In this document: positions 10,949-21,531 of the stretch, in pieces
Layout of the letters: each line of letters begins with the position of its first letter
Numbering within the stretch: position 1 is the stretch's first letter
NCBI GenBank assembly: GCA_043228905.1
Contig: JBHGNT010000008.1
Location: forward strand, 9,548,001 to 9,612,000
DNA: 64,000 bases
Origin: Azolla caroliniana
Lineage: Eukaryota > Polypodiophyta
Direction of reading: 5' to 3'
Translations under genes and position numbers: made by a program
Notes under the pieces: generated by a model
Seen by the model: the letters and a program-made list of their open reading frames with translations, nothing else
The model's database searches: none
What the model was told of the DNA's origin: nothing

Positions 10949-11413
10949 TGTTGGGAAAAGAAAGAGTATGATCTGGAGGCAGAGGTGTGAATCAGTGGAT
11001 AAAGCCGGAGAGATATAGTATATTATAGATAATTTGTATTAAGGAAATGATGGATCTGGACGGATGTACCAATCCGGATCCACACCATTTTGTAATCGGG
11101 TAACCGGATGAGGCATTGTTTTGTACCCATACCGGATGCCTATATAAAGGATCCAGATTGATGTATGAATTACGGAAGTAATGGGAGTAACATAATTATT
11201 GATTGTCTATCTTGTGTACTTGTCGTCTGTGCTTGTCTTTCTTAATCTTACGCGTGTAATTCATTGCCATATATGGTGTATGTGTTCCGGAACATAACCA
11301 TATAATTATACTTATACGTATGCATTAATCCATCTCTCCAACCACACCTTTGGAGGCGTATTCTGGAAGGGGATACCTTGTGTTTGCGGCTAGAGTCCAG
11401 CCCAGGAATAACA
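10949..11413 (+). mobile_element. 3' LTR, Tat-like family
   Basis: It opens TGTTGGGAAAAG and ends AATAACA, about 465 bp. It shares with the intact Tat-like LTRs the position of a TATA box (CTATATAAAGG, 11139-11149), the block TCTTACGCGTGTAATT, a CCTTTGG block and CCTTGTGTT near the 3' end. It does not resemble the LTR at 6507-7321. It ends inside copia coding sequence on the other strand. Confidence 0.7.
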
Positions 11414-12001
11414 ACTAATCATTATAAACGAGTACAGATTATTGTACTTGCCGCCATAGCTGAGTTTGATGACTCACTTGCTATCGTCATGTACCCATCT
11501 TTGGCTAGCATGCCAATGGAGTCCAGACTCCTTTTGAGATCGGGTAAGTGCTGGACACAATGCAGGGTGACGATATTGCCATTAGGCAGCCGAATTGTGA
11601 TCTCGCTGATTCTTGAGATTCGGCACTCTTGCCCGTTGCCAAGTCGGAATATGCGGTTGGCTCTAGCCGAATAGTCCAAAAACCATTCGTGGTGAGGGGT
11701 CACATGGAATGTGGCTCCTAAATCGAGTAGCCACATTCGTACATCTTGTGCACTATACATGATCTTGCTAGTTGAATATCCTTTGAGTGAGAGGACTTCT
11801 CCTAACCGGGATTCGGCAACGTTAATTTGGTTGTCAGACGGACGACGATTTTTAGAGGATCCTACATCCCGATCGAATTTTCGACCATTCCCCTTTTGGT
11901 TGATCGACCAGTAGGTAGCAATGCTATGGCCGGCCTTCCTGCAATGTGTGCAGTAGGCATTCAGTTTGCCGTTCCGCGACTTCGACCGTGGATGATCATT
12001 T
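11414..12001 (-). pseudogene. Copia gag-protease (3' part, truncated)
   Basis: The minus strand encodes a nucleocapsid knuckle (CTHCRKAGHSIATY, where the last Cys is Tyr) and the protease: WLLDLGATFHVTPHHEWF, in which the catalytic D-S-G has become D-L-G. The following LGNGQECRI and LPDLKRSLDSIGMLAKDGY are typical copia sequences before integrase. The frame is open for 112 codons and ends near 11422. The rest of pol is cut off by the Tat-like LTR at 11413. Confidence 0.85.
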
Positions 12002-12533
12002 TGTTAGAAATCGACCGGCCACAACCGGTTTCACGTTCGTATTCATGTGCAGAGAACAATAATTAGTACACAGACAGAAAAACGTAAAGACACAGAGACA
12101 CCGATATTTTACGTGGAAAACCCGAAATGGGAAAAACCACGGGGGTCCACAAACCCCAAGAAAACATACCACTATAGTAGAGAGGAAGTACAAATACGGA
12201 ACTCGGAGGTAGCGACCTCGAGTTCTCCTTCGTCTGACAGATGGCTACAGAGTTACACTCTCAGTCTCTCACTCACGGTTACAGAGCCAACAACCTCGTT
12301 CAAAACTTTTTAATAGTGATAAACTATCACACTCTAATAGTTTGCCCTAGTCACTTATAAACAAAAACAACTTTCTAGCTATTTACAAGTGTAGCCCACA
12401 AGGGGCATTTTAGACTATTTACAATTATACTCTTCCAATACGATTTCGATTTTCGGTTTCGGTTTCGGCCTCGGCTGAGATACTCACCAACACAGTCCTT
12501 CTCTTCCCATCCGAAGGGACATGTTTCCCAACA
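12002..12533 (-). mobile_element. Solo copia-type LTR with 5-bp target-site duplication
   Basis: On the minus strand it starts TGTTGGGAAACATG at 12533 and ends GATTTCTAACA at 12002, 532 bp. Both sides carry CATTT (11997-12001 and 12534-12538). It contains GGTTTTTCCC and GGTTTTCCACG near the 3' end, typical of copia LTRs. It splits the gag of another copia element between RRKN and DHPRSK codons. A solo LTR arises by recombination between two LTRs. Confidence 0.92.
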
Positions 12534-12538
12534 CATTT

Positions 12539-13197
12539 TTTCTCCTTGGCCGAATTTGACTTTGGCCTGTTCTCTAAGCTGTATTTCCCAAGAAATGGGC
12601 TTCGGGACCATCATCAATGGAGAGTTCCATTGGTTTTCATTGGATGTCTTCCGCCAATATCATCATGATTGCCTCGTCTAGTGTTAACTTCGACGAGCCA
12701 TTGGTGATGGTTGTGCAAAAGACATCCCAACTTGTTGGCAGGCTCGGAAGAAGAGCAAGGGCTTTGATTTCTTCGTCAAAGTTCAACCCTTGTGAGGAGA
12801 GTTCAGCCAACACCCAATTAAAGATGTTGATGTGAGAGGTCACTGGCTCCGTCTCCTTCATCTTCATATTGAACACTTGCCGGATCAATATGAATTTGGC
12901 TGAGGATGACTTCTTCTCGTATACGGTTTGTAGCTTCTCCCATAAGGCGAATGTCACCGTCTCTTTAACCATACTAAAGTAGACGTTTTCAGCCAGATGT
13001 ATCCTGATAGTCGACCTTACAATTTCGTCGAGTGATCGCCATTCTATTGCTGACATCTCTGTCAGCTTGTTGTTATGCTGAATCGCCTCTATTTGGCACC
13101 GGATGGTCAACAAATCTTGCATCATTTCCTTCCAGAGGGCAAAATAATTGCCGTCAAACTTATGTATTTCGTAGCTAGTTTTGAATGTCAAAGCCAT
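12539..13197 (-). pseudogene. Copia gag (N-terminal part)
   Basis: The ATG at 13197 opens 186 codons (MALTFKTSYEIHKFDGNYFA) with the copia Gag/UBN2 pattern: a W-K-E-M segment, ALWEKLQTVYEKKS, LLPSLPTSWDVF. It ends in TGA at 12637-12639 where CGA is likely; 26 codons on there is a TAG (likely CAG). The same frame then runs to the solo LTR and resumes after it. The protein would form the particle shell. Confidence 0.88.
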
Positions 13198-13286
13198 TGT
13201 TATGATGGAAGTATATATTTGGCCTGGTCCTTTCCTTCAAGTGATTTTTCTTCTTGTTCTTGTTGATGCCGCTCAAATCCAAGTCA

Positions 13287-13296
13287 CTCTGATACC
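13287..13296 (-). other. Copia primer binding site
   Basis: The minus strand reads GGTATCAGAG directly after the LTR end ATCAACA, a tRNA-Met-type PBS lacking one leading T. Confidence 0.8.
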
Positions 13297-13620
13297 TGTT
13301 GATAATTCTATGTGAGCCGGTTATACTTGTACTTAGTCGGTTTGTGTGGAATAGGATCTTGGATATGGAGTTGGCAAACAAATAACAAGGTAGAATATGT
13401 TGCATTATTAATTTTAGAGATCAAGATTCAAATGCAAGAAAACAGAAAGAAGACAGTTACACCGTTTACGCTCAAGAAGATTGAAGCATTACATTTCCCT
13501 CCGAACTCATGTACAAGGCTCAATCTCTCACTTTTGTAGTTAGGTTAACTAAACCCTAACTATGAGGACGTGTTCACACTAAGAGTACATATGAGGTGGA
13601 GTGGGACTTTTAGCCCAACA
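13297..13620 (-). mobile_element. 5' LTR of the minus-strand copia element
   Basis: On the minus strand it runs from TGTTGGGCTAAAAGTCCCAC at 13620 to GAATTATCAACA at 13297, 324 bp with TG/CA ends. It is followed by PBS and gag in the right order. Its 3' partner is missing. Confidence 0.85.
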
Positions 13621-14600
13621 AGTGACATATAGATATATTAGTAACTACCATTAGAAATCATATAGATATATACATTGTTATGGTCAAGGAACGTGGGGTA
13701 TTGATGCAAGCTATGAGTTGGGGTTGCACCAATGGAGGGAAGAGAATTTCGGTTCATATCTAAATGTAATGAGTGTTTTTGATGTTGCGGCCGTAAACTA
13801 TCGAGCGAACAACATCAGCTACGGTGACATAATTTGTGGTAAGTACTAAGTAACGTCCATTATGTGGGGACCAATACAATGCATTAATTAGATAGGGTCC
13901 AGAAATTAATATGAAGAAATTGGGGGGGGGTTCATACCTCAAATTCAATGGCTTCCGTGAATGATGAAGAGAAAGGGGGGGAGGGTTGGGGTATATATTT
14001 ACTTGTTTTAAGAATTTGTGAGAAAGATTTGAGAGGGGTAGATCTTGTAATTCTCTATATTCAGAATATATATATGTATGTTATATTTCTGATGAATTTG
14101 TATTTTAAGTTTGAAAAATTTGAAGCCAAGCGGCATTCAGCAGAGAGGACTGCCGGTTACCCTCTCAGTTTTCCATCTCCTCCTCCCCCATTCTTCTCCA
14201 TCAAAGGTTTTCCTCTCCTTCTCTGAGTTTATTTGTTGATCTTTTCTAAAAGAAATTCTATGTTTTCTTTTCATTTCTGAACCATAACTCTCCATCCTTG
14301 AAATCCGTAAACCTGTTTTTTGTTTTTCTTTTTTCTTTCTGTTCCTGTATGCTTTTAAACCCTAAATCTTGAAATCCCTGAAACGAAGTTATCCGTTTGA
14401 TTTTGTTTTCGTTTCTCCTTTTCAATTGAAGATCCCACCCGCATGTATTTTCACACAAAAATAGTGAGTTGTAACTCGCCCAAGAAAATTGAAGTAAATG
14501 AGATTCAAGAAAAGAGAAGAATTCGTACAAAAAGAAACAGAGGACATAGTGTGAAGAAAAAGGCTTGCAGCAAGATGAAATTTCTTGAAGGAAAAGGCTT
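13621..14600. other. Intergenic and 5' flank of the coiled-coil gene
   Basis: I see no supported gene here. The stretch is AT-rich, with a G run (13922-13930) and CT-rich sequence around 14165-14220 of the type often found in plant 5' leaders. A 5' exon or leader intron of the downstream gene could lie here but cannot be shown. Confidence 0.4.
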
Positions 14601-14628
14601 GAAAACGGTGAAACTGTAGAGCAAGATG

Positions 14629-15180
14629 TATATGAGATTGTATAAATAAAGGGATTTTAAAAAACAATTTCTTTAGGCCAGTTTGTATTTAGTTCAAGAA
14701 TATGTAGATAAGATTATATGAAAAATATAATGTGAAAAGACTGTTATATTTTGTTCATGGAGGTAAAGAATGTACCAGAAACAGTGGAAATCTAGAAGAT
14801 GTAGATGAGATTCCATGCAGTAAAAGGGTTGGAAAAAGAATTTCACGTAGGTGATTTCTGAACTGGCCGACTTGATTAAAGGAGATAACATTTTACTAAT
14901 GCAATTATAAAATAGACACACGAGATTGTATGAGGAAAATGATTATCAGTAGGTCATTCCAAAGGGGGTTGATTTGGTTCATGGATGGAAGAGTCTACCA
15001 CTAGGATTGTAAAAGAAGTAGATGAGATTGTATGAGGGAAAGGGTTTGCAAAGATGTTCATCGGTTCATTTAAAAAGTGGCCTATCTGGTTTAAAATGTA
15101 GATGAGGTTCTCTGAAGTAAAAGACTTGCAAAAAAAGACTTTTATTGGGCCATTTCGAAAGCATGCTATTTGGTTCATGG
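14629..15180. repeat. Degenerate tandem array upstream of the coiled-coil gene
   Basis: The block GTAGATGAGATTGTATGAG recurs in variant form at about 14629, 14703, 14801, 14917, 15018 and 15098. A second block, GGTTCATGGAGGCAAGAGT, recurs at about 14752, 14976 and 15172, giving a higher-order period near 200-220 bp. The last copy of the second block lies about 20 bases before the ATG. Confidence 0.7.
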
Positions 15181-15202
15181 AGGCAAGAGTGCGGAAAAGG
15201 AA

Positions 15203-18200
15203 ATGGATATGGAGTCGAAGACCTTTTGCCAGAATCTTGAACACGAGATTCTTGGAGTAGAATCAATTGAAGATATCATTGATGTGGAAAATGAGATGGG
15301 ATTTGGAGAAGGAGAGGATTGGGGGGGTTCCGAAGAGTTAGATTCTGCAAAGCTTGCTGTATTGAAGCAATCCAAGCATATAAGTAGTCGCAATGATGGC
15401 TTCCAATGTACGCAAACACGAAACAATATCCCACCCAGAAGACAGATGACCATCGTTGCACCGACCTCTTCATTTGACAGAGGACAACCAAACATTAATA
15501 AAGATGTTGTATCTTTTGATCATCTTCATCAGGACCACCTCATAAAAAATGGTGGTGATGGACAGAGCAAGTCAATGGTAGTGATTCCTCTTGCCTCTTC
15601 ATCTGATGATGCACGAGCCAATAACAATAAAGATGTAGCTTTTTTATCGTTTGATCAGCAATGCGGCCGCCCCGTCCGAGGACTGAAAGATTGCAAATCA
15701 ATGACCACGATTCCTCTGTGCTCTTCATCCAGCGGTGGGCAATCCAACGTTAATGAAGATGGAAATGTTATACCTTTTGGTAATCACGGCGACCATGTCG
15801 TCCAAGAACTGGAAGGTTTTGGACAAAATAAATCAATGGAAGTGATTGCTATGGCTTCTTCATCTGATTGTGGTGATGATCGATTAGAATCTGTAGGGCC
15901 CAACAAGAATAAAGATGTAGATGTTGTATTTTTTGAACATCGTCACCTACTGGAAGATCATGATTTCCAAAGGACTGTGATCACCCCGGCTTCATCATTC
16001 AATGGTGGTGATGGTCAAAAATATGATCAAAAGATTGCAATTACAGAAATTTTTGAGCATGAAAATAAAGATCTTCCTTCCTGTGATGTTGTGGAGAGTG
16101 TGCAACGTAAGGCCAAAGCTGCACGGAAAGGCATCTTGAAATGGCAAGGAAAGAAAAAGCTCATCATAGAAGCAAATGAGCAATGTGCTTACAATGATGA
16201 AAATGTTCACGATTTGGGCACTGAGGCTGATTGTAGCAGCTATTCCTTATCCAATGGCAATGCAGTAAAGGTCAGTTTGAGGTCACAAGGAAAGGAAGGA
16301 CACATGATAGAAATGACAGAGCAAGGTTACAATGACGAAAGTGCGCTTGATTCCCATGCCAAGACAGATTATAACAGCTTTTCATCTCAAGTCAGAATTA
16401 TGCATGATAGTATCAGGGGCGAAATTGATAATGAAACAAAGTCGGATGCTTGTGAAGAGGGGATCACAAGACAAAAACAAGAGAAGCAAGAAAGATCTCG
16501 TGGTTTAAACAGGGTGAGGTTCTCTCTGGATTGTGATACGGCACAGCATGCCATGGATTATTCAAAGAAGAGCGTTGTGGGTTTGATGGTTCAAGACCAA
16601 GGTTGTGTGCAAAAAGAGCTTCATTGGAGATTTGGTGGAGCAAACCGCAGTGAACACTCGGGTTATAGCATAGATAGAGGAGTTTCTAGAGCGGGGATAT
16701 CATCAAAAAGGAGAGAATTGACAATAAGGGAGAGTTTGCAGGATCCAAGTCTAGACTTGGAAAGATCAATTGAGATGAGAGAGGATAAAAAGACAATCCG
16801 GTTAGCAAATGAGAGAATCGAAAGATTGGAAGTTGGGTTGCTAAAGCAGCACGAAATCGTGGCTAGTATGAGGCTATGTCTCATATCTGAGAGTGCGAGA
16901 GATTTTGGAAAGATCAGAATGCTTGTAGATTCGTTGGAGAAAAATATTCGGAAGCTTAACATTGCGAAATCTCGACATTCAGCTGAAAGCCATCAGTTAA
17001 AAATCAGGTCGGAGCAGATAGAGAAGCTGAAAGCTCAGTGTAATCTTTTGAATGCAGATAAGGAAAAGCTTAGGAAAAGGCTCCAAATTGCTCTTGACAG
17101 CCCCAAATGTAAGGAAAAAGAGCAAGAAGTACATCCAATGGAGCAAGAGAAAGTTTTGCAAAGAAGAGTGAGCGAGCTAGAAAAGGCTCTTGAAGGTTGT
17201 CAGACCAAACCTGTCAAAGCTAAGGAGAAAGAGTACAAAGTACTGACAATGGAGCGAGAGAAAGCTTTGGAGCAAAAAGTGAAGGAACTACAAAAGTCGC
17301 TTGAAGATTGTCAGACCAAACTCAAGAGCTCGAAATCTAAGGAAAAAGAGCATAAAGCGTTGACAAATGAAAGAGAGAAAGAATTGGAGAGAAGAGTGAA
17401 AGAGCTAGAAAAGTCCCTTGAAGATTGGGAGACAAAACATGTACCGGAGAGCTCCAATTTGAAGGAAAGAGAGTATGAACCATCCATAAACGAGCGGGAG
17501 AAAGTTTTGGAGAGAAGAGTGAAGGAACTAGAAATATCTGTTGAGGGGCAGATCAAATATATCCTCGAGAGCTCCAAATCCAAGGAGAGAGAGCAAGAAG
17601 CATTAGCAACTAAGGGAGAGAAAGCGTTGGGGCAAAGAGTGAAAGTATTAGAAAATTTTCTACTTGAAAGCTTCGTATCTAAGGGAAAAGAGTATGAAGC
17701 ATTGATAATGGAGAGAGAAAATGCTTTACAGATAAGAGTTAGGAAGCTAGAAAAGTCTCTTGAGGATTGGGAAGCCAAAGTTGCAGTTGAGAGCTCTGAG
17801 CGAGAGAAAGTGCTGGGGGAAAGAGTGAAAGAGTTAGAAAAGTCTCTTGAAGAGTGGGAGACCAAACTTTTAGTTAAGAGCACTGAGCGAGAGAAGTATT
17901 TGCAAAGTAAAGTGATGGAACTTGAAAAATCTGTTGAAGATTGGGAGACCAAACATGTAACTGAGAGATCCAAAAGAGAGAAAGCTTTGGAGACGAGAGT
18001 GAGGGAGCTAGAAACATGTCTTGAAGATTGGGATACTAAGCTTTTGAATGAGAGATCCAAAGCTAAGAAAGGAGAGCAGGAAGTATTGACAACAGAATGG
18101 GAGAAAGCCCTAGAGACAAGGATGAGAGAACTAGAAAAATCTCTTGAAGATTGGGAGACCAAACTTGAGACCTCCAAATGTAAGGAAAGAGAGTATGAAG

Positions 18201-19750
18201 CATTGACAATGGATTGGGAAAAAGCCTTGGAGAGAAGAGTGAAAGAGCTAGAAAGTTTTCTTGAAGATTGGGACGCCAAGGTCAAGAAGAGTGACTTGGA
18301 TTGTGCTTTTGAGAGGGGAGCTATCGAGGAGAAAGCCACTGTATGCCAGATGGATTGGGAAAGCCAATGCCAGAAATGGGCGTTGAAGTTGAGGGACAGA
18401 GAGACTGAACTATCCCGATTGAAAGCATCGGAAGAGAGACTCATTGAATGTTTGGTCTTGTGCAGCAAATCAATGGAGAAACTAAAGAAGGAAGCTGTTT
18501 CTCAATTGCAGTTGATGGGTGAAGATGTAGAAAGAAGTATCGAGGAACATGAAGCTGCACTAGAGGAAGAAAAAGAGAAAACCTTGACCGCTTATAGTGA
18601 AGATATAGATGCTATTGAAATGACCCAAAAGATTCAAACTGGCATCGAACATGTCCAGAATCTGCTTCATGAAATATCTTCAGAAATCCATGGTAAACAT
18701 TGGTCTCGGACACAAGATCTTTGTGAGGAAACCCAAGCTTTACAGGAAAAGGTCTCTCAAACATTCGAGTTAATGATGGCTCTTAAACAAGAAATGAAGT
18801 CAAAAGAAGATCAGTTCAAGGAAGAAAATGAGAAATATACTCGTCTAGTTGTCATTAAGACAAGACAAGTGGAGGCTTTGGAGGGTCAGCTTGTGGAAAA
18901 GGAGCAAGATATGGAAAGCTTTGTGCAAGAGCTGAAGGATGAAGTGAGTCTTCTCAACAAAGAGCTTGAAAGAGAGCACAATGAAAGGTCAAAGCTCTTG
19001 CATGACTTGTATTCTCAGGGGAAGATGATGCAACCAGTGATGAAAGGGACACTGAAGGAACAAGACAAAGGCGACAAACTAAACTTTTTGAAAGAGAAGT
19101 TGGAGGAAATGAAAGATGCTTTATTTATGAAAGAAAATAGGATCTTGTCACTAGAAGAGGAAGTGAAGATAAAGGCTGCTTTACTAGTGCAGGAAAAACA
19201 AAAGTGGAACATGGCAATCAAGGAAGTGAAGCAAAAAGCAGCTCGAACCATTCTTCGTTTTGCACACCGGAAAGAGAATGGTCTTTTAGAACATCTGCAA
19301 GAAAGAAGAAAAGCACAAAGAGCAGCTGACGAAGAAAGTATTCATGCACATAAAACCTATGATGACGACGACGACAAAGAAGAAAAAGGACACCCTTGTA
19401 CTGCCACAAAAAGTAGCTTGCAAACCCATCTAGGTGTGAAACCGAGTCATGAAAGAAAACATTGTACTCTGGAGGTCAATAGTCCAAGCATCTCAATCTG
19501 CTCTGCTGATTTGTCGGTTTATGAAGACACAAGAAACTCCATTGAGCCTCATAGAATGAAGATGAATCTAGAGAGAGAGTCAATAGGAAGAAGCGATGTT
19601 AAGGTCATTCCCAGGGCTTATTGCATTGAAGGGATGGAGTCTTCCCATATGGAAGACTTTGAATTGCCCGAGACAAAGCGAGATTCGAAACGAGAGATTT
19701 TAAAGCTTTTGCAGAGGAAAAGGTGCTATGAGCAAAAACAATGTATTTAG
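15203..19750 (+). CDS. Large repeat-built coiled-coil protein, function unknown
   Basis: A single open frame of 1515 residues starts at ATG 15203 (MDMESKTFCQ); the frame stays open 11 codons further upstream but without an ATG. I do not recognise the family. Residues about 81-271 hold about five diverged ~42-46-residue repeats (VIPxASSS...NxNKDV...NKSM). Residues about 313-396 hold two ~50-residue repeats. Residues about 645-1029 hold eleven units of ~27-41 residues of the type REKALERRVKELEKSLEDWE. More heptad-rich coiled coil follows to about residue 1369, with an acidic DDDDDKEEK patch near 1392. No signal peptide or membrane segment is visible. It is probably a cytoplasmic or cytoskeletal structural protein (inference only). 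The intact frame over 4.5 kb amid decayed transposons argues for a real host gene. Confidence 0.85.
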   Translation: MDMESKTFCQNLEHEILGVESIEDIIDVENEMGFGEGEDWGGSEELDSAKLAVLKQSKHISSRNDGFQCTQTRNNIPPRRQMTIVAPTSSFDRGQPNINKDVVSFDHLHQDHLIKNGGDGQSKSMVVIPLASSSDDARANNNKDVAFLSFDQQCGRPVRGLKDCKSMTTIPLCSSSSGGQSNVNEDGNVIPFGNHGDHVVQELEGFGQNKSMEVIAMASSSDCGDDRLESVGPNKNKDVDVVFFEHRHLLEDHDFQRTVITPASSFNGGDGQKYDQKIAITEIFEHENKDLPSCDVVESVQRKAKAARKGILKWQGKKKLIIEANEQCAYNDENVHDLGTEADCSSYSLSNGNAVKVSLRSQGKEGHMIEMTEQGYNDESALDSHAKTDYNSFSSQVRIMHDSIRGEIDNETKSDACEEGITRQKQEKQERSRGLNRVRFSLDCDTAQHAMDYSKKSVVGLMVQDQGCVQKELHWRFGGANRSEHSGYSIDRGVSRAGISSKRRELTIRESLQDPSLDLERSIEMREDKKTIRLANERIERLEVGLLKQHEIVASMRLCLISESARDFGKIRMLVDSLEKNIRKLNIAKSRHSAESHQLKIRSEQIEKLKAQCNLLNADKEKLRKRLQIALDSPKCKEKEQEVHPMEQEKVLQRRVSELEKALEGCQTKPVKAKEKEYKVLTMEREKALEQKVKELQKSLEDCQTKLKSSKSKEKEHKALTNEREKELERRVKELEKSLEDWETKHVPESSNLKEREYEPSINEREKVLERRVKELEISVEGQIKYILESSKSKEREQEALATKGEKALGQRVKVLENFLLESFVSKGKEYEALIMERENALQIRVRKLEKSLEDWEAKVAVESSEREKVLGERVKELEKSLEEWETKLLVKSTEREKYLQSKVMELEKSVEDWETKHVTERSKREKALETRVRELETCLEDWDTKLLNERSKAKKGEQEVLTTEWEKALETRMRELEKSLEDWETKLETSKCKEREYEALTMDWEKALERRVKELESFLEDWDAKVKKSDLDCAFERGAIEEKATVCQMDWESQCQKWALKLRDRETELSRLKASEERLIECLVLCSKSMEKLKKEAVSQLQLMGEDVERSIEEHEAALEEEKEKTLTAYSEDIDAIEMTQKIQTGIEHVQNLLHEISSEIHGKHWSRTQDLCEETQALQEKVSQTFELMMALKQEMKSKEDQFKEENEKYTRLVVIKTRQVEALEGQLVEKEQDMESFVQELKDEVSLLNKELEREHNERSKLLHDLYSQGKMMQPVMKGTLKEQDKGDKLNFLKEKLEEMKDALFMKENRILSLEEEVKIKAALLVQEKQKWNMAIKEVKQKAARTILRFAHRKENGLLEHLQERRKAQRAADEESIHAHKTYDDDDDKEEKGHPCTATKSSLQTHLGVKPSHERKHCTLEVNSPSISICSADLSVYEDTRNSIEPHRMKMNLERESIGRSDVKVIPRAYCIEGMESSHMEDFELPETKRDSKREILKLLQRKRCYEQKQCI

Positions 19751-21441
19751 GCTTTCTTCCAGGTTCAAGTTGCATGGAAAGAACAAAGAAAGACAGTAGG
19801 TTTTCAAAGCTTAAGGAAAGAAGGTTATATGATGTGAACAGCAATATATTTTACTTACATTGCTTTGAAGGTTGAAGTCAGGATAATGAACAATATTCCT
19901 TGTATCGGCAGTGAAGGTATCGGAAGGTATGTGCAATATTCCTTGTATTATCAAGATTCATGTCAGCTGTTGAGCCTTGCTCTTTTTAAAGATTGACATG
20001 TGTAATTTTGCCAAGTGAATGGTGTGAGTGAGTTCATACATAAAACACCGTAAACCTTTTCATTTCTGACCTCTTCGTGCACCTTTTCCAATGTGGAGCT
20101 TCTTTACTTCCATTAGTCTTTGGTGTATAACTTGATAGGGCCACTCATACATACATGAGGTTTCTTTTTTGAGGGGCTAGTGACACCTGCATCCTACTGT
20201 ACATATGTAACACGGGAAATGGTTTGTTCTAATGGTTGATTTCTCTCCATGGAAAATGGATTATGCATGCTCATTATAAGATTTGATCAATTCTCTTATC
20301 AGCTGCTATCTAGATCATGTTATTTTTGTTTATTGGAATCTTAACAAATTTCACACTTCATGGTAGATTTAATATTATCCTTATCAATTTTATCTTCATT
20401 TCTATTAATTATTTCTCTTAATGTGTAGAGCTAAGCATGTCAACATCACAGAATATTAGTCACGTCTACAATAAGATTTCCTAAGATTTTAAGATATTTG
20501 ATGGCAAATTCTTGGGCTATTTTTCGCCATATTTCTATGAGGCTTGTTCCAACCAGGTTTGTGGTAGGTACATGTGGTCCATGCATATGAATGTTATGGC
20601 TGCATGGTCGTGTAATTATGGCACATTTATAAATTATGATCATAATGCTGAAATGGAATGATTTGAACTTTGATGTGCACATGATGCGGTTAATGCTTAA
20701 TGATGTTTGTGCATTTTTGTGTGCATTCAGAAAATGTCATGTAGCTCCATAATGGGTCAGATGAAGTAATGTATGGCACCATGAAATGTATGAGTATTAC
20801 ATGTATCCTCATTTATGGTTTATATGTTTATATTTCTTTCAAAGATAAATATAAAGAATGAAAATATGATATATAGGATGAGGTAATAGGGAAAAGTGTT
20901 TATGGTCATGCTATAGATAAGCGTGCATTCATGCAAACTAACTAGTGGCAATTGTCATCACATTACGTCTACTTGGATATATTAAACACTAAATTCCCTT
21001 CCTACTAAAATCATAACCCCCATTTGCATGTTATCTGATCCAAACTTGTTTACATTAAATGGTGATGAAACTACGTTGTGTGGCACTGGATATTCAGAAG
21101 TGGTTTGCAGGAGCTAATATGGATTGAGGCAGATAATAATGAATGGAGCATAGTATATAATACCTTTTAAAATGATGGTAAATATTTTGAAATATAGTAC
21201 AAATTTTTCGTAGTCATTATAAAGTTGTGAAAACAGTTAATATGCCAAGTCATGATGAAAGACATGAAATCAATATACAAATAAGTGTTTTATTTGGCAC
21301 ACCTGCACACAAATAAGTGAAATATACTTGCATCTCTCAAGAATTAGATATCCAAGAGATTTAGGCAATATCTCTACTAAAATATGACTGCAACTTCTCA
21401 ATCTTGTAATGCCTCATGACATGAAGCACAACCAATGGCCC
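19751..21441. other. Intergenic region between convergent host genes
   Basis: This AT-rich sequence should hold the 3' untranslated ends of the coiled-coil gene (+) and the bHLH gene (-). I found no supported coding region, RNA gene or transposon. Confidence 0.5.
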
Positions 21442-21531
21442 TCAACTTTGCAAGGAAAGCCCAAATGTAGATGTGGTATGAATTATCATTTGTCGAACGT
21501 CATTGATTGTTGTCAAAAACTTGTTTTTAAC
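21442..21531 (-). CDS. bHLH exon 4 (terminal)
   Basis: This exon has 29 codons plus TGA. The acceptor ATTATTCTCAAG precedes GTTAAAAACAAG. The product VKNKFLTTINDVRQMIIHTT ends FGLSLQS. The DVR-x4-H segment fits the final helix seen in this bHLH class. Confidence 0.7.
   Translation of the reverse strand, partial: VKNKFLTTINDVRQMIIHTTSTFGLSLQS

Noticed and set aside
15170-15202. Starting the coiled-coil protein 11 codons earlier
   Set aside because: The upstream codon is TTG, not ATG. ATG 15203 is the first proper start in the frame.
17311-18468. A 385-codon minus-strand frame rich in Ser and Leu
   Set aside because: It is the antisense shadow of the coiled-coil repeats; its repeats mirror the coding strand codon by codon.
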